Shown here piece by piece: positions 11,190-23,455 of a stretch of 64,000 nt of DNA; within the stretch, counting starts at the first letter, position 1, and each line of letters begins with the position of its first letter. Location: NCBI GenBank assembly GCA_948567375.1, contig OX419760.1, positions 62,864,911-62,928,910 of the forward strand. The letters run 5' to 3'. The notes under the pieces were generated by a model. That model had not been told where the DNA came from. It searched no databases and saw only the letters and a list, made by a program, of their open reading frames with translations. Both the position numbers and the translations under genes were made by a program. The DNA is from Lunularia cruciata (taxonomy: Eukaryota; Streptophyta; Marchantiopsida; Lunulariales; Lunulariaceae).

Positions 11190-12180
11190 AGTCAGAGAAA
11201 TCTGCAAATTCAGCTGCGTCTGGTTGTTGGGTATGTGCTCCACAATGACACACGCATGTAGATTGTGAAAAGAACTGATAGGTAGATGCTAAAATTGAAT
11301 TTGGCTTGTTGATGTCTCCGACACTTCCTGGATCTATAAACCGCTCGTCGGTGTACCTGAAGGAAGCTTCACGAAGGAGAGAATTTGCCTGCAAGACAGC
11401 ACCGTCCGTTAAATCCACAAGAATATGAACAAAAGAGAATGTACATTGTTAGAACTTGTAGATAATTTGACGCAAGTAATCCTAATCACAATCAAATCTC
11501 ACACGCGCGTCCAATTGACTCGCTGGAGTAACAATCCTAGCCATCCAGTTGTGTTTTCTGCCGTAGCTTGCAAAAGGCCTTGTTGAAATCGACCCTTTCA
11601 GGATAGAAGATCTCTAGATGTTGAGCTAATTCACCATCGCACTTCTCCTGTCCATACCCAACTTCTCCAGTCCTTGGTGCGGTGTACTAAAATAAAACAC
11701 GCCGCACAAGGTTCTAAAGGATAACCAACACTTCTTATCAACGATACTTAACTCTACTGCATGGTAACCAGATTGGGAAGAAACTCTGCGCTCCATGCAG
11801 AGACACAGATATTTAGTGACAGACCGCCTAAATCATGACCAACAACTAGCACTGGACATCCTCTCTGTCCCATATTGCCAGACTCAAATTGAACCAAGTT
11901 CTGTGCCAGATTCTTAGCACAGAGCATCCGGACACGACCATGTTGGTTTCCTTCGGTGATGCTGGACTCGTTCTTCCCCGAGAGAATACGAGCTCTCGGG
12001 AATTCTTTGGGCCAGCCTACTGTTCCTGAGTTCGACATCCAATCTTGATCATACATTTCTCGTAAGAACCTTCGATAAATCAATGGACGAGAACTATCTC
12101 CATATCATAGGCATGATGATCCGGTTGATGAAGAAGATATAAGTTATCGCTTAGCTTCAACAGCAGCAAAGTTACATGAT
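11190..12180 (-). pseudogene. SERAC1-like alpha/beta-hydrolase pseudogene
   Basis: Minus-strand frames give, in order, 'HAYDMEIVLVH' (around 12,100), 'WPKEFPRARILS' (around 12,010), 'LAQNLVQ' and 'GQRGCPVLVVGHDLGGLS' (around 11,850). After a gap, 'LREASFRYTDERF...NKPNSILASTYQF' (11,380-11,270) resembles the C-terminal end of these hydrolases. The family is SERAC1-like serine hydrolases, whose nucleophile elbow is GHSxGG. Here the nucleophile Ser is Asp, a stop follows 'EIVLVH', and the core is frameshifted, so the gene is dead. The C-terminal match is weaker than the core match. The first exon was not found. Confidence 0.6.
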
Positions 12181-12399
12181 CAGGATATTGAGTACAAAAT
12201 TTGAAGGACCAAGGCTTATCACGCTTGCGTCATGAGTCTCAATCATCGCGACGAGCTGTGATGCACCGGGAGTTCAGGGGAGAATATTATATTCATGGCC
12301 AGAGAAGGCAGGAACTTCAAAATCTGTCAACCCAACCCGTTCTTGAGATTGAGATCAACACTTGCAAGGGAAGCGCAGCTTATGTAATTTCAGATGCCT

Positions 12400-15300
12400 A
12401 AAATTCACAGTAGCCAGTAGCCATTATAGCCAGTACGCATGCACAGGGTAAAGTTTCACATAGCCTAGAATCCAAGCTCTAGATTTTAGTAAACGATCCG
12501 TCTCTAGATCTAAGCCCCAACAATAAGGTGGATAAATTGCACCACACGTGATCCATCTATCCAGAGTATCCATCCATTCAGTAAAGGTGGACTTTCTCTC
12601 TTCAACCGCACATTTGAATTTGAATGTTCGATTTGTGGGTTTCTAGAATTGGACAAAGGATCAATTTAAAATAATGAACGTCTGTGAATTGTTAAATAGC
12701 AATTTAAAATTTCCTACGTTAAAAACTTGCTGCAGAGTTTGTTGGTCATTCGAGTTCCACGGTTGGGTATTCCTATCTGAAGGTATGAGAATTATAAGTT
12801 TAAAAAAAGTGTCTATATGTAACGGCTTAAAAGTGAAAGAAATGGTCATTATGTTAACAAGATACACATCTAGGGAGCCCTTCTGAAATTCTCTCTTTTT
12901 TAATTAATTAAAATCTCCAAATATATAAGGAATAATTTTTGTTAATTATGGTCAAAATTGACAATTACATCATAAAATGATATGTTTCATGAGGCAAACA
13001 CTATAAATTACTCTGGATTTTCCCAAAAAATTTTATCAATTTCACCAGCAAACAATGTTGATAAAAGATAGAAGATTTTATTATATATTGTAAAATTTGT
13101 ATCAATAAAACTTCTAGGGATATACATCCTATACACATGCAAATTCTCCTCAATTCCAACCAAATTTCTCCACCTTGCCGTGATATTATATTTAAAATTT
13201 GATCTCTTTTTACGGTTTCCTTCTACGTTTAACTTGCTCTTCAGAATCGTTATTTTTATCTCTTTCTAGATTGTGATTTTCATTCTTTATGAATTGTATG
13301 GCTTGATGGGGTCTTCCCATCCTTCATTTTTCCTACTCGGTCGCCTTTTTTCTTTATTTTCATTCTTTCATTTGAATCATTACAGCAACATAATCTATTG
13401 TAAAGCTACTAAAATCCTTGATCCATGTGACAATTAAAATATTTTATATCAAAAGAATTTTGAAATAAAATATCATCAAAATGTCTCTATTATGTGATGT
13501 TTAAGTAACAACAAGGAGTATTAGTATAGTAAATTTATTTATATTTAGTATAGATAATATTAATTAAATTTTGCATTAAATATAGTGTTTTGTACACAAA
13601 GATCAGAATACTTGTATTAAGTGATGTTATTAAAAAATGAGGAATATAAATGTAGTAATTTAGGAAATTTTTCATTAATTATAATGTGTTTTTAGGTATA
13701 TGTCCTTAGTACTTATACACATCAACTCTCATAAATACTTTGGGCTTTATAGAAGATCGATACTAAATTTCCTTATATATCATCAAACGTAAATTTGATC
13801 AGTACTTCTAGCAAGTTCTTCTAGATCTTATTTCATTTTTATTATGCTTAGATCTGAGTTATTATACTTTTATTATTAGTCTTTATTATTTGCAAGCTCT
13901 TGTTATCGCGGGGTTATGTCGAGATCCAAGTTATTATTATCTACTTATCAACAGGGATCTCAACCAAACTAAAATGGAAAACCAACATTTGAATTTTGGT
14001 ACAATAGATCTCAATAATCTGCATTGTCATGTATTTATCTATATTAATCTTAGTTTTTGTGTAATAATTTCCAATAATGCATTTGCTTGCTTTCTAACAA
14101 ATAATTGAATATTAGTTCTTTTTGATCCTAAATCCAAGAATTTGATTGGTATTAACATAAATACTCTGCAAATATAAAATTTTATATTATTCTACATATG
14201 GAAGTCTTTACTATATCTCTTTACTAATCTAGTTCTATATTTAAAATTTTATTATTTCCACTACAATTACAATAATCTAAAATAATAATAAAGTAAAGAA
14301 GCGAAGGCACTATAACTCTTTTTTCTTACTTACTAGTTTTTCTTTTTTTTAATTATAGGTACATTGAACATAAGATTTTAAGTTTGTTATACATGTATGT
14401 TGAATATCTAGGTCACCTGGTTAGATGTACCTTGCATAGGTTGTATAAGTATGCATTTATCTTTCTATGGACCAATTAGGACAGTTCTTTTTGCCATGTT
14501 ATAAATAAATTTAAAAAGGGTTATTCTTGAAGCCTAAGTATGACAAGGAAGAGCATATCATATTTCAATGAGACCAATTCATGTTTTTAATACTTAAAAT
14601 CATAAATTCACAATTGATTTTTCTATGTATTTTTAACATTTCTTTCTTTATTTGACTATATTTAAATTTTATTAATTTAATGTTATATTTTTCTATTTAT
14701 GATATTGCTACAAAAGCTAGTTGGGGGTAAGTGACTCATAAAGTAAATGCCTTGACATTAAATCTAAATTTCAACTTAGAAACTAAGATACTACAAATTT
14801 CTATACCTAGTACTTATCCGCTTTATTTTTTAGTTTTTAGTGCAATTGATATGTAGAATTATGACTTATGCTTTTCTAATTTTAATACCTTACTGGTCTT
14901 GTTGAAAAAATCAGAAAGGTTTAATTAGAGATAATTATATTGTGTAGGCATACATAAATATATAATTCTACTCAAAAATGTCATGTAAGAGTAGAATTTT
15001 GATTCAGCACAGCACCCTTCAAAAAATGAATAAGTATACATAACAAATAGAAATACTGATTTATTTCTTAGCAGTCATGAATGATTGTTAATAATGCATT
15101 AGAAGGGCTAATGCTCACAAACTTGGCTTCGCGAATGCGATTTGAGTGGTTTATTTCATAAATTACTATATAATAAGGCTATTATAAAAAAATCGTTCAA
15201 TTTTATTCGATAAATGTTGCGTATATCTCACTTGGCTCAGGATATTGGAATGAAAAAATAAACCAATTTTCACATCTAGAGTTTCAGAATTATCATTTGC

Positions 15301-18300
15301 AATGAATCGCAAGAAAAATGGTTGAAAAACCTAAGGAGAGTTGATCGTAATAAAAATTATTTAAAACAATATATCATATAAGGTGTTAATAAAATACAAA
15401 TTTATTTAAAATAATATTATTATTTTATCATATATACTAAAGAGCATTCTAGATTAAGTTTCAAATTCTATTTACATTTAATATATCAAGATAATCATCT
15501 TATCAAATGTATTTATTATTATATACATATTTATAGCTGCATATAATTTTTATAATTTTAATTTATTAAATATAGCTATAATTGATAATAATAAGCATAA
15601 GAGTAGAAGATGTCCTCTAATATCTAATGATAACTAAAATGGATAGAATATATCTTTTGCTAATTTGATATCAAAAGAATTAAATATTACAGAACCCAGA
15701 GTTGGATGTTATATGCTACTAATCTTGGTTGTAATCCAACATGTTTTACAGAAAACAGTGTCATGTTAACACAATTAACCTAAGAAGTATTTTGCACATT
15801 TTTTCATATATATATAAGATTAAAATATAAATTAGTTTATAAAATAAAATACATAGTATAAAGAAATGGGCCTAGTTGTTAGATACTATAATAGCATATT
15901 CTTCTATGATTTGGAGTTTAGACTTTAATTTAGTTTAATTATATGTCTAAATCTATGATATTTAATATATAAATAATAATAATTTAATATAACTTAAATA
16001 TTCATACATATCATCCACTATTATTAAGAATTTCTAATCCTTCTCTAGATTTAATCATGACCTGAATCAAGCTTAACTTTATTTGTCGATTTTATGAACC
16101 AATCATAAGATATATATTTATGTACTTTAAATTATATTAAATTTAATTAAATCTTGAAGTTGCCCTTTAATTCCTTATAACTCTTGATAAAATCCATATT
16201 TTCTCTTAGATTTCACAATATGTCATTTTTTTATGTAACGTGCTTTATATATATGGGTCTTAGATATGGGTTATTTGGGCTTAATCCTACCTTTGAGATT
16301 TTCAGCTTGGAAATGGTTTTGTATAGTCTTCTTAGACTTGATTTTATATAAATATTTCATTGTAAATAATAGATTAGATATAGATATACAATTCCTTGAA
16401 ACTTGATATAATTTTTCAAATGTAGAAAGATACGTCTAGAGTTTCTATAGCATGAGATGTTTTCTAATACTAACCAAAAGTAGTAGTTTTGTATTTCTAT
16501 ATCATTTTATCGTAGTGTTAGTTACCACTTTGTTCTCAAGTTTACATCTTGATGAACAAGGCTTTTCCTTTTATCTTGGAATTCTTTATCTCAAAGTCAT
16601 ATAAGACCAAAGTTATAATCTATCCTTGTGATTAAAAGATTGGAATGAATAAGTTTATAAATTTAAAATGATCTAATTGTCTTCCTCTTTGATATTTTTT
16701 TACCATTACTTGAGATCATATAGTCTTTTCATTCAATAAATCTCATATTATTTATCTAAATTAAAAAAATTTGATAATTTATTTACAGTATCTTGTATCA
16801 ATTCTGAATATAAAATTAGTTTCTTCTTGTATATTAGTACTTCTTGTAATTTTTCTGAATACATTTATCTTTAAGATTGATATGTGATTTGTAATTTTAT
16901 TTTATTGTATTTGGGAGATTAGTATAGTATAATATTTTTAAACATAATTCATTTACTTTTTAAGATCTTATATAGCAATCTAAGATCAATGATCTACTGT
17001 AGTTTTTACCTTCTTGTCTCAACTTCTTTTTCTTGCTATATTTTATTTCCAAATTTTTTATTTCTAATTTTAAAAATTAATTATAATTCTAGAATTCTCT
17101 TTTTAACACCTACATTACTTTGCTATAAATTGTGCCTCAAGAGTATGTGTATCTAAATACATTTTAGGAGGCCTCTTGCTCTACATCTTCCTCCAAACTA
17201 TATCTATAGAGTATATTGACATATGTCTTCTATTATAGATATATAATTCTATATATACACTGTTGATATTTAATCAATTATGTTCTTAGTCCAATGTACT
17301 TAATTTTCCGGAGATTTTGAAATTCTGGCTAGAATTTTTTACTATCTTTTTGGAATTCATTAAATAATCATGTACAATAGATCTTATTGTATTGTAATAG
17401 ATAAAAAAATTTATTTTAAAATTTATATCGAAGAAATTATTCTTTTATGGTCTTTTCTATTAAATATCTAGGATTATTTCTCATATATTATTTATATTTC
17501 AAATAAACTTTTACATCAGATTTTCACCTCTTGTGCAAACACATATTCAATTTTTTATTAGATTTCTCTTACTAGATTAATGGATTAAAATAGTGAGATT
17601 TTTCAACCATTCAAAAAAATATTCCAAACTTCACATTAACCAGTTGGATTGGCTCCTATTTGGATGGTACTTCCGTTGCTTTGCTGAGTTTAGATGGGCC
17701 AAAAACACCTTGCGTTTGCCCTTCAATTTTCATCATTGTTTGGGAAAGAAAGAAAAACAAAAGAAAAAAGCAGCCCAGTGATATATGTAAAATGTCTAAC
17801 CAAATTGCTCCTTTACTTCTTTTGGTTTTCTAATTGGATTCAAATGCATGTGCGAGCAATGGAATTTGAATATGGACTGAAATTGATATTTGGATATTGG
17901 ATTGGTAATATTGGATTTTTGAATGTGACGATGATATATTAGGTATAAGGAGATAATCAGTTTAAAGTGAATAGATATAATGACGACCTCTTTGATTGCC
18001 TATATTATAATGACATATAATATTATATTATAATGACAACAATCAAAATTGTCACTTGTCAAATTCTAATCTAGAAAAAGGAAAAGTGATAAATTTATAC
18101 ACCACCTAAAAACCCAAAACTAGTAGAACTTTGGATACCTAAGTTTATTAAGTCTTTTTTTATTACATATTACTTTCTTGACGTCCATCTTTAAGCACGA
18201 TTCAAGAATCTTTGATCTAATCCGATTGATTTTATATTATCAAGATATAATCTTATATTATTAACTAATTTCCTGAATGTAGTTTGTTGTTGATTTCCAA

Positions 18301-18380
18301 TGTTTTCAAATAGTTAATAACTCTTTTACATCAAAAAAAGAGAATACAATGAAAATGTTTAAACATAAGAGAATTGATAG
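12400..18380. other. About 6 kb AT-rich, gene-free block
   Basis: The composition is strikingly A+T-rich, especially 12,900-18,000, with no coding frame longer than about 80 codons and no recognisable RNA gene. Poly-T and TA-rich runs are frequent. A short fragment of the dispersed tail motif lies at about 13,290-13,375. The block separates the two repeat-rich regions and could be very old, methylation-decayed repeat DNA. Confidence 0.6.
13285..13380 (+). repeat. Short fragment of the dispersed RT-element tail motif
   Basis: The segment 'gcttgatggggtcttcccat' followed by 'actcggtcgcctttttt' matches 33,600-33,665 and, more loosely, 9,893-9,955 and 20,563-20,612. No RT coding sequence precedes it, as expected for a severely 5'-truncated copy. 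Confidence 0.55.
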
Positions 18381-18389
18381 GCCATGGTT

Positions 18390-20615
18390 TTTTATCTCCG
18401 AATCTAAAAGTAGATCACTTCAATGCAATGCTCCTTTAGAATGCTCAAAATGAGCATCAAACACAACCATAGATAAGTAATCCCGTAGCTTGGACCTATC
18501 TTCTTTGCAAGGTTTTCCCTTCTATAACCTTCTTATCACATTTGATAGCATTTGATATGAGTATTATGGGTGTCTTTGGTGATATCATTGGACACAAGAC
18601 ATTTAAATATGTGATCAAAGATATGATACATAGATAACCATATCTATAGATCTTGTGCAGAGTGATAAGTCTATTATCTATAGAATAGATGACAACTATA
18701 GCATTTTTGGATAATTGGGCTCGTTAGGCAACTCTACTTTCCTCTAGTTTATGGTTGTTGATTGGTCAATTTTGGAATTTTGGAATTTTGGAATCATATG
18801 TGAAAAAGGTGGAGGAGTGATTTTTTTGGTCTCCATGTGTTATTACATAAACTATAGATGATATATCTCCATGGGCATGGGAGGACATTCCATGTTTTGC
18901 TTCCCCATCGTCAGATTGGACCAAAGTTTTGCAATCTTCCTTGATGGAACAACAATTTCAACATACATTACATTTTCTCTTAGTTGACTCATCCATTCCT
19001 TGTGCTACTAGAGCATGTTGTAGTTCTTGGTTGGGCAAGGGTGCAAGTTCTTGGATCCTAGCTTGATAGTGCATTAGGGCATTTTGCTACTTGCACTAGA
19101 TACTTTCTTTACAATGATTGAGGTTTTGCCTAGGTTTAGTCCACCCATATGCATCTTCATTACTCATTTGTGAGTGTAGCTCTACACTAGATGCAACAAT
19201 GATACATATGACCTAAGTGTCCTTTTGGAGAACAAAGGATAGTTACCCATAATGCTATCAAGGATATAGTATTTTCCATGGCACGAGAGAGTGTATACCT
19301 TGCTTGGAGGGAGCATTGGTATGCTTTACAATAGACACGAGTAAAGATAAACTTATACTTGGTCCAAGATGACCAGGTGACAATAATAGATATTGTGATT
19401 ACAGCCCTGCATGTGATGTGTGTCAAAGGGAGTGATCACCCATCCTTTAGGATGGGCCGCAAGCAAAGAAGTAACCGGCAAGGTCTCCAAGTATAAAGGT
19501 ATAGATAAGGCAAGGCTAGAGGAACAAAGAGGTGACCTTGGTCACCTTTTTGTTCCTCTAGCCTTGGAGTTTTATGGAACAATGGACATGATGTTTTACA
19601 CCTTTGGCAGCAAGTGAGTGAACAGCATATCACTCAAGACATTGCGGGTATATGTAATACCAAAAGCTAGACATATTATCTAGAGGTAAAAATGGGCTTT
19701 GTAACATCTAGAAAGATTTTGTGTATGATGTGCTGGGAAAATCAGATAGAGATGTCACCAAAAGAGTACTTTTACCAATAAGGTAAAATTTGAAAATAGC
19801 TTGAAAATTTTATAATCAATTTTGGAGGCCTGAATGGATGAATTAAGACTCAAAATAGAATATTTCAAAAATGAAACAATTTTGAAAAAATAGAAAAAAA
19901 TAGAGCCCCAAACCCAATAGTTTGTCTCATTGAGAACTTTCCAATAGTATCACCCATGTGATTCTAAGCTCCCTATCAAAAGATTCACTAAAGATTCATT
20001 GCAATCAAACCTATTGACTAACTAGACAAGACAAGGACAGGCATGTCACCCATCTTGGTAACTAATCTAAAGGTGAAGCTCATTTACATGTCACCAATCC
20101 ATATATATGACTCATAGGTATAGCTTTCTTTGAAAGAATACTCTTTGCCATATAATAAAGAAAAAATAATCTTTTGAGTTATTTGAGTATTGATATGAAA
20201 CTTGGGTTTTTATCTTTTAAAGTTTTCTTGTCCTTGGAATAGTATAGTATCACTATTACTTTCATATTTCAACATATAGTTTAGGTGGCATGTGTCCAAT
20301 ATCACTATTACTTTCATATGTCAATGTATAGTTTAGAGGACATGTATCCATTGCTCTACACATAACATTGGTTGGTGTAATCCATAGTAGAACATTAGGT
20401 GATATTTCTTTAGAGACTCCCGTGGTTTGTAGATCATCCGAACTTGCATAGCTCCGTAGCTCGTAGGTGCATAGCTCGGATATCTTAGGTGTTGTAAGGC
20501 AAAGTCCTATCACCTATACTTTTGTGGTTTAACTCCATTTTACCCCTTTGTCGTTTCTTGTGAGGCTTGTGGATCTTCCCATCCTCCTTGCTATCACACG
20601 CGGTCGCCTCCCCGG
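18390..20615 (+). mobile_element. Decayed RT element, copy D, interrupted by a solo LTR
   Basis: 18,520-19,650 aligns with 8,590-9,660 of copy C (thumb-like segment, Cys/His cluster, nuclease-like block, and the 'VPLALEFYGTMD' end at 19,552-19,590). After the solo LTR at 19,653-20,246 the similarity resumes at about 20,250 and continues through 'cttgcatagctccg' (20,443) to the tail motif near 20,570-20,612. The continuity on both sides shows that the LTR inserted into this copy. Numerous stops are present. Confidence 0.65.
19653..20246 (+). mobile_element. Solo LTR of the chromovirus family found at 46,160
   Basis: It starts TGTAATACC exactly like the 5' LTR at 46,160 and runs through the 'cagatagagatgtcacc', 'gtctcattgagaactttcc' and 'gccatatataataaag'-like landmarks to 'ttgtccttggaatagtata'. 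The base after the end begins GTATC and the five bases before the start are GTATA, which looks like a 5-bp target duplication with one change. No internal sequence is present, so it formed by LTR-LTR recombination. It contains only one copy of the roughly 155-bp segment that is doubled in the full element. Confidence 0.75.
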
Positions 20616-20619
20616 ATAA

Positions 20620-23290
20620 GTAATCCCATAGATCGGGTTCGAAGACAGATTGCACGGGAAGCTTGTACGTGAAATTGAAGTCAGACAAGCATCGGTTTCG
20701 CATACCATCACTATTGGGCTATTGCTATCGACCTTCTTAAGTCTTAGCATTCCTGGTTGCCTGGATATGATAAATCCAAACTATGATGTCCTGTAGGTAG
20801 AAGGCGGATATCACACCAATAAACGGACAGTCAACCTATAAAAATTTACAGAAATCCAGTCACACAGATCTAGACCTTCAAAGTTGATCCCAACGATCCA
20901 TGAAAACTGGAGGAGACAGTCAGTGCCTATCCTCACTCCATCATCGCTAGTAGCTCTCATTGTAGTCATAAACATCATCATGTCGAGAAATTATTGTTTT
21001 GCTTCAATGAACTTGATCTACCCTAGAGAACTCGCTGGAATCAGCTAGTTGGGCTGTGTGCTAAATTACCCGGCACGGGTTAATCACACATGCCACGAGC
21101 TCGGCTGGTCTCAATCCCGTCGACTGATTGGTCACCATAATCAAGTCCTTCAAAATTGCTCCACACGAAGATTGTCATTCCAGCAAAAAGAATCCCGTCT
21201 GCAATTGTGCTTTCAGTTTCAAGTATAGATAGAAACCTAATCGCGCAAAAGACGTTGAACCTCTAAGTATTGAGGGCAAGTAGCGACATCCTACCTAGGA
21301 GACTTGTGCAGTCTTTTGGCGGTATTGACGTAACCATACCCATCCTGGTTCGCATTAAGAGAAGTAATGCTGGACTGAAAGCATCAAAAGCAGTGTGATG
21401 TCCATCAAGAAGGGTGGGTTCCGAGAGAACGAACTTCTTCTCAACGTCAACTCGTTATCTTTCTGCCATATCTGATCTCTCGGTAGAAGTTATTTCCTTC
21501 CTGTCTTCCTGATTTTGCTCCCAGGACGGCTGACCAATGATTGTCACTGGTAACATTATTAACGGTCCTTCTTGAGGTGCGGACACGGTTTTGGGTACAC
21601 CAAGTCCTTCTATCTAGATCGTCCCAGTTCGAGTTAAGTTCATGTTTCAATCCTCGAAAGCATCTCCCCGTCAAGGGTTGGTCTTCTATCTGTTCGACAA
21701 TCGCAAATCTATATCTTCGGCTATCAATATCGGTATCTAGGCTAATAGGTTCTGATTGGATCCATGGTCTCCAGGTTGTCTTAAGCTTGATAAAAGGTGA
21801 AGAAGATTTTCAACCTCTCACTTCCTACATGAGACATTCATCGAGTTTCTGCAATCGGCAGAGATCGGCAGATATAGAGAAACAGAATCCAACCTCTTCT
21901 GTCAAGTAAAACGGGAAACGGGTGCACACAAATCTATATTCTGTTGGACAGAAACGTGTGAGATTGGCCTTAATCTACTTGCCTCTACGACCCACATACA
22001 TGCTTGTTTGGCAATCGGTACCTGTACTTATAGCCGATTGCATGTATGTAATACCTTTCTAGATCAAGACTTCAAGTCGGGAAAACAAATTATGCTGGAG
22101 CGTGCTTTAGTTATGCTATATTAAGTCTGAAGAGCGCATACCTGGCGACACTTTAGATCCAGGGAGCTCACTTCTGCCATTTCGGTAACCTGCAGAAGTC
22201 AACGGTGCGTGCTCTCGTCTCACGATTTTGTGTATATAACGAGAGGTCCACGAACTGAAACTATCCATTGCAGTTGTGCCTGCGCGAAACTCTCAATTTC
22301 ATTCCAGAAATCAGACATGACGATTGATCATGACATAATGCCTGCAAGTAGCTCCGAGTTCGATCGGGCAGGTGTTTGGCTTCTAGATACATTGTATTAA
22401 AAAAGCGAACAGTTAAGTCATCTGAGTACTGTAGTTGCTACCAAATATAGCAGCTGTGGATCGATTTATAGCGCTTGCAGCACAAGGCCATCTATCGTCG
22501 CTACTGGTGACAAGAGTTGTACTACAATGTCTGCATCATAAGACTGTCCAGTGAAATTATGTTACTCTAAGCAATTTGATTCGGGTATATTGCTTTATGC
22601 AAGTCTAGAAGGACGTGAGAGGAGGGCCCGCACCCCATTACAGTGGTATATTTCTATCAATTTAACTGCAGCCGCAGTCGAAGTTTATCTTTGCAATGTC
22701 AGCGTTTGAGCACCTTTTTCCTTCAAAGGGGGCTAAAGAAGCGTGCTGTGCAAATTGCTCTATTTTTCCTGGATTTCATGCGCTCGCGGGCTGTTGGATC
22801 AAACAATTTCTATTTTGAAGAAAAATCAATTGAAGAAATCTTGATCTGATAATTACGTACGTACAGTGTTCAGGGGTACGACTTCAAGCTCAAGAAAATT
22901 GCCACCATGCAGTTTCTTTGACTTGTCCTGTCATCTGGACGTGGATGACTCCAGTCACCAATAATCAAGGGGAGTTCGTTTTTGTAACAGTGCTCGTGCA
23001 TCCGATCCATCTACGTACGAACAGCTTTCTCGGCTTTTGAACTCACTGTTGCGTGTCTTATGTGGTCGTGATTTCTTGTGAAAGGTCGGAAGGACCATTT
23101 CAAGCATGTCGACGAATTTTACAAAAGCAAGTTTACCCTAGATCTCCCGACTTCTTTCGTTCATGGCTCCAAACAAGCGTGATAGCCTCCGCATACGTTG
23201 CAAAGAAGTCGACAACGCGTGCACGCAGCGGTGTCGCCTGACCTGAGTGGGACCATAGTTTATGCAGCTGATGTCATGACATTGACAGCA
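20620..23290. other. Mixed intergenic DNA upstream of the peroxidase gene; no gene recognised
   Basis: GC rises to genic levels from about 20,600. Open frames such as 21,541-21,909 (+) and 20,703-20,485 (-) exist, but none carries a recognisable domain or a consistent exon structure. It could hold a decayed gene and the peroxidase promoter. I could not place a TATA box with confidence. Confidence 0.35.
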
Positions 23291-23455
23291 TAAATGGAGC
23301 AATTATACTTCTCAACATGCAACCTATCCCAAGCAAATGGAAGCTCTTCTTTGGTAATTGATCCATCTTCTTCAGCACTTGAATTACTGTCTGAGGATAG
23401 ACATTCCTTCTTCACGACGCATTCTCCCCCGAAGAATTTATGTGCGGGTGGAAAA

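Noticed and set aside
21541-21909. 122-codon + strand frame upstream of the peroxidase gene
   Set aside because: It has no recognisable domain, and a minus-strand frame overlaps it; neither strand can be preferred.
23294-23455. In-frame upstream ATG extending the peroxidase-like protein by 54 residues
   Set aside because: The extension would bury the clear signal peptide that starts at 23,456 and resembles no peroxidase N-terminus; it is treated as 5' UTR.
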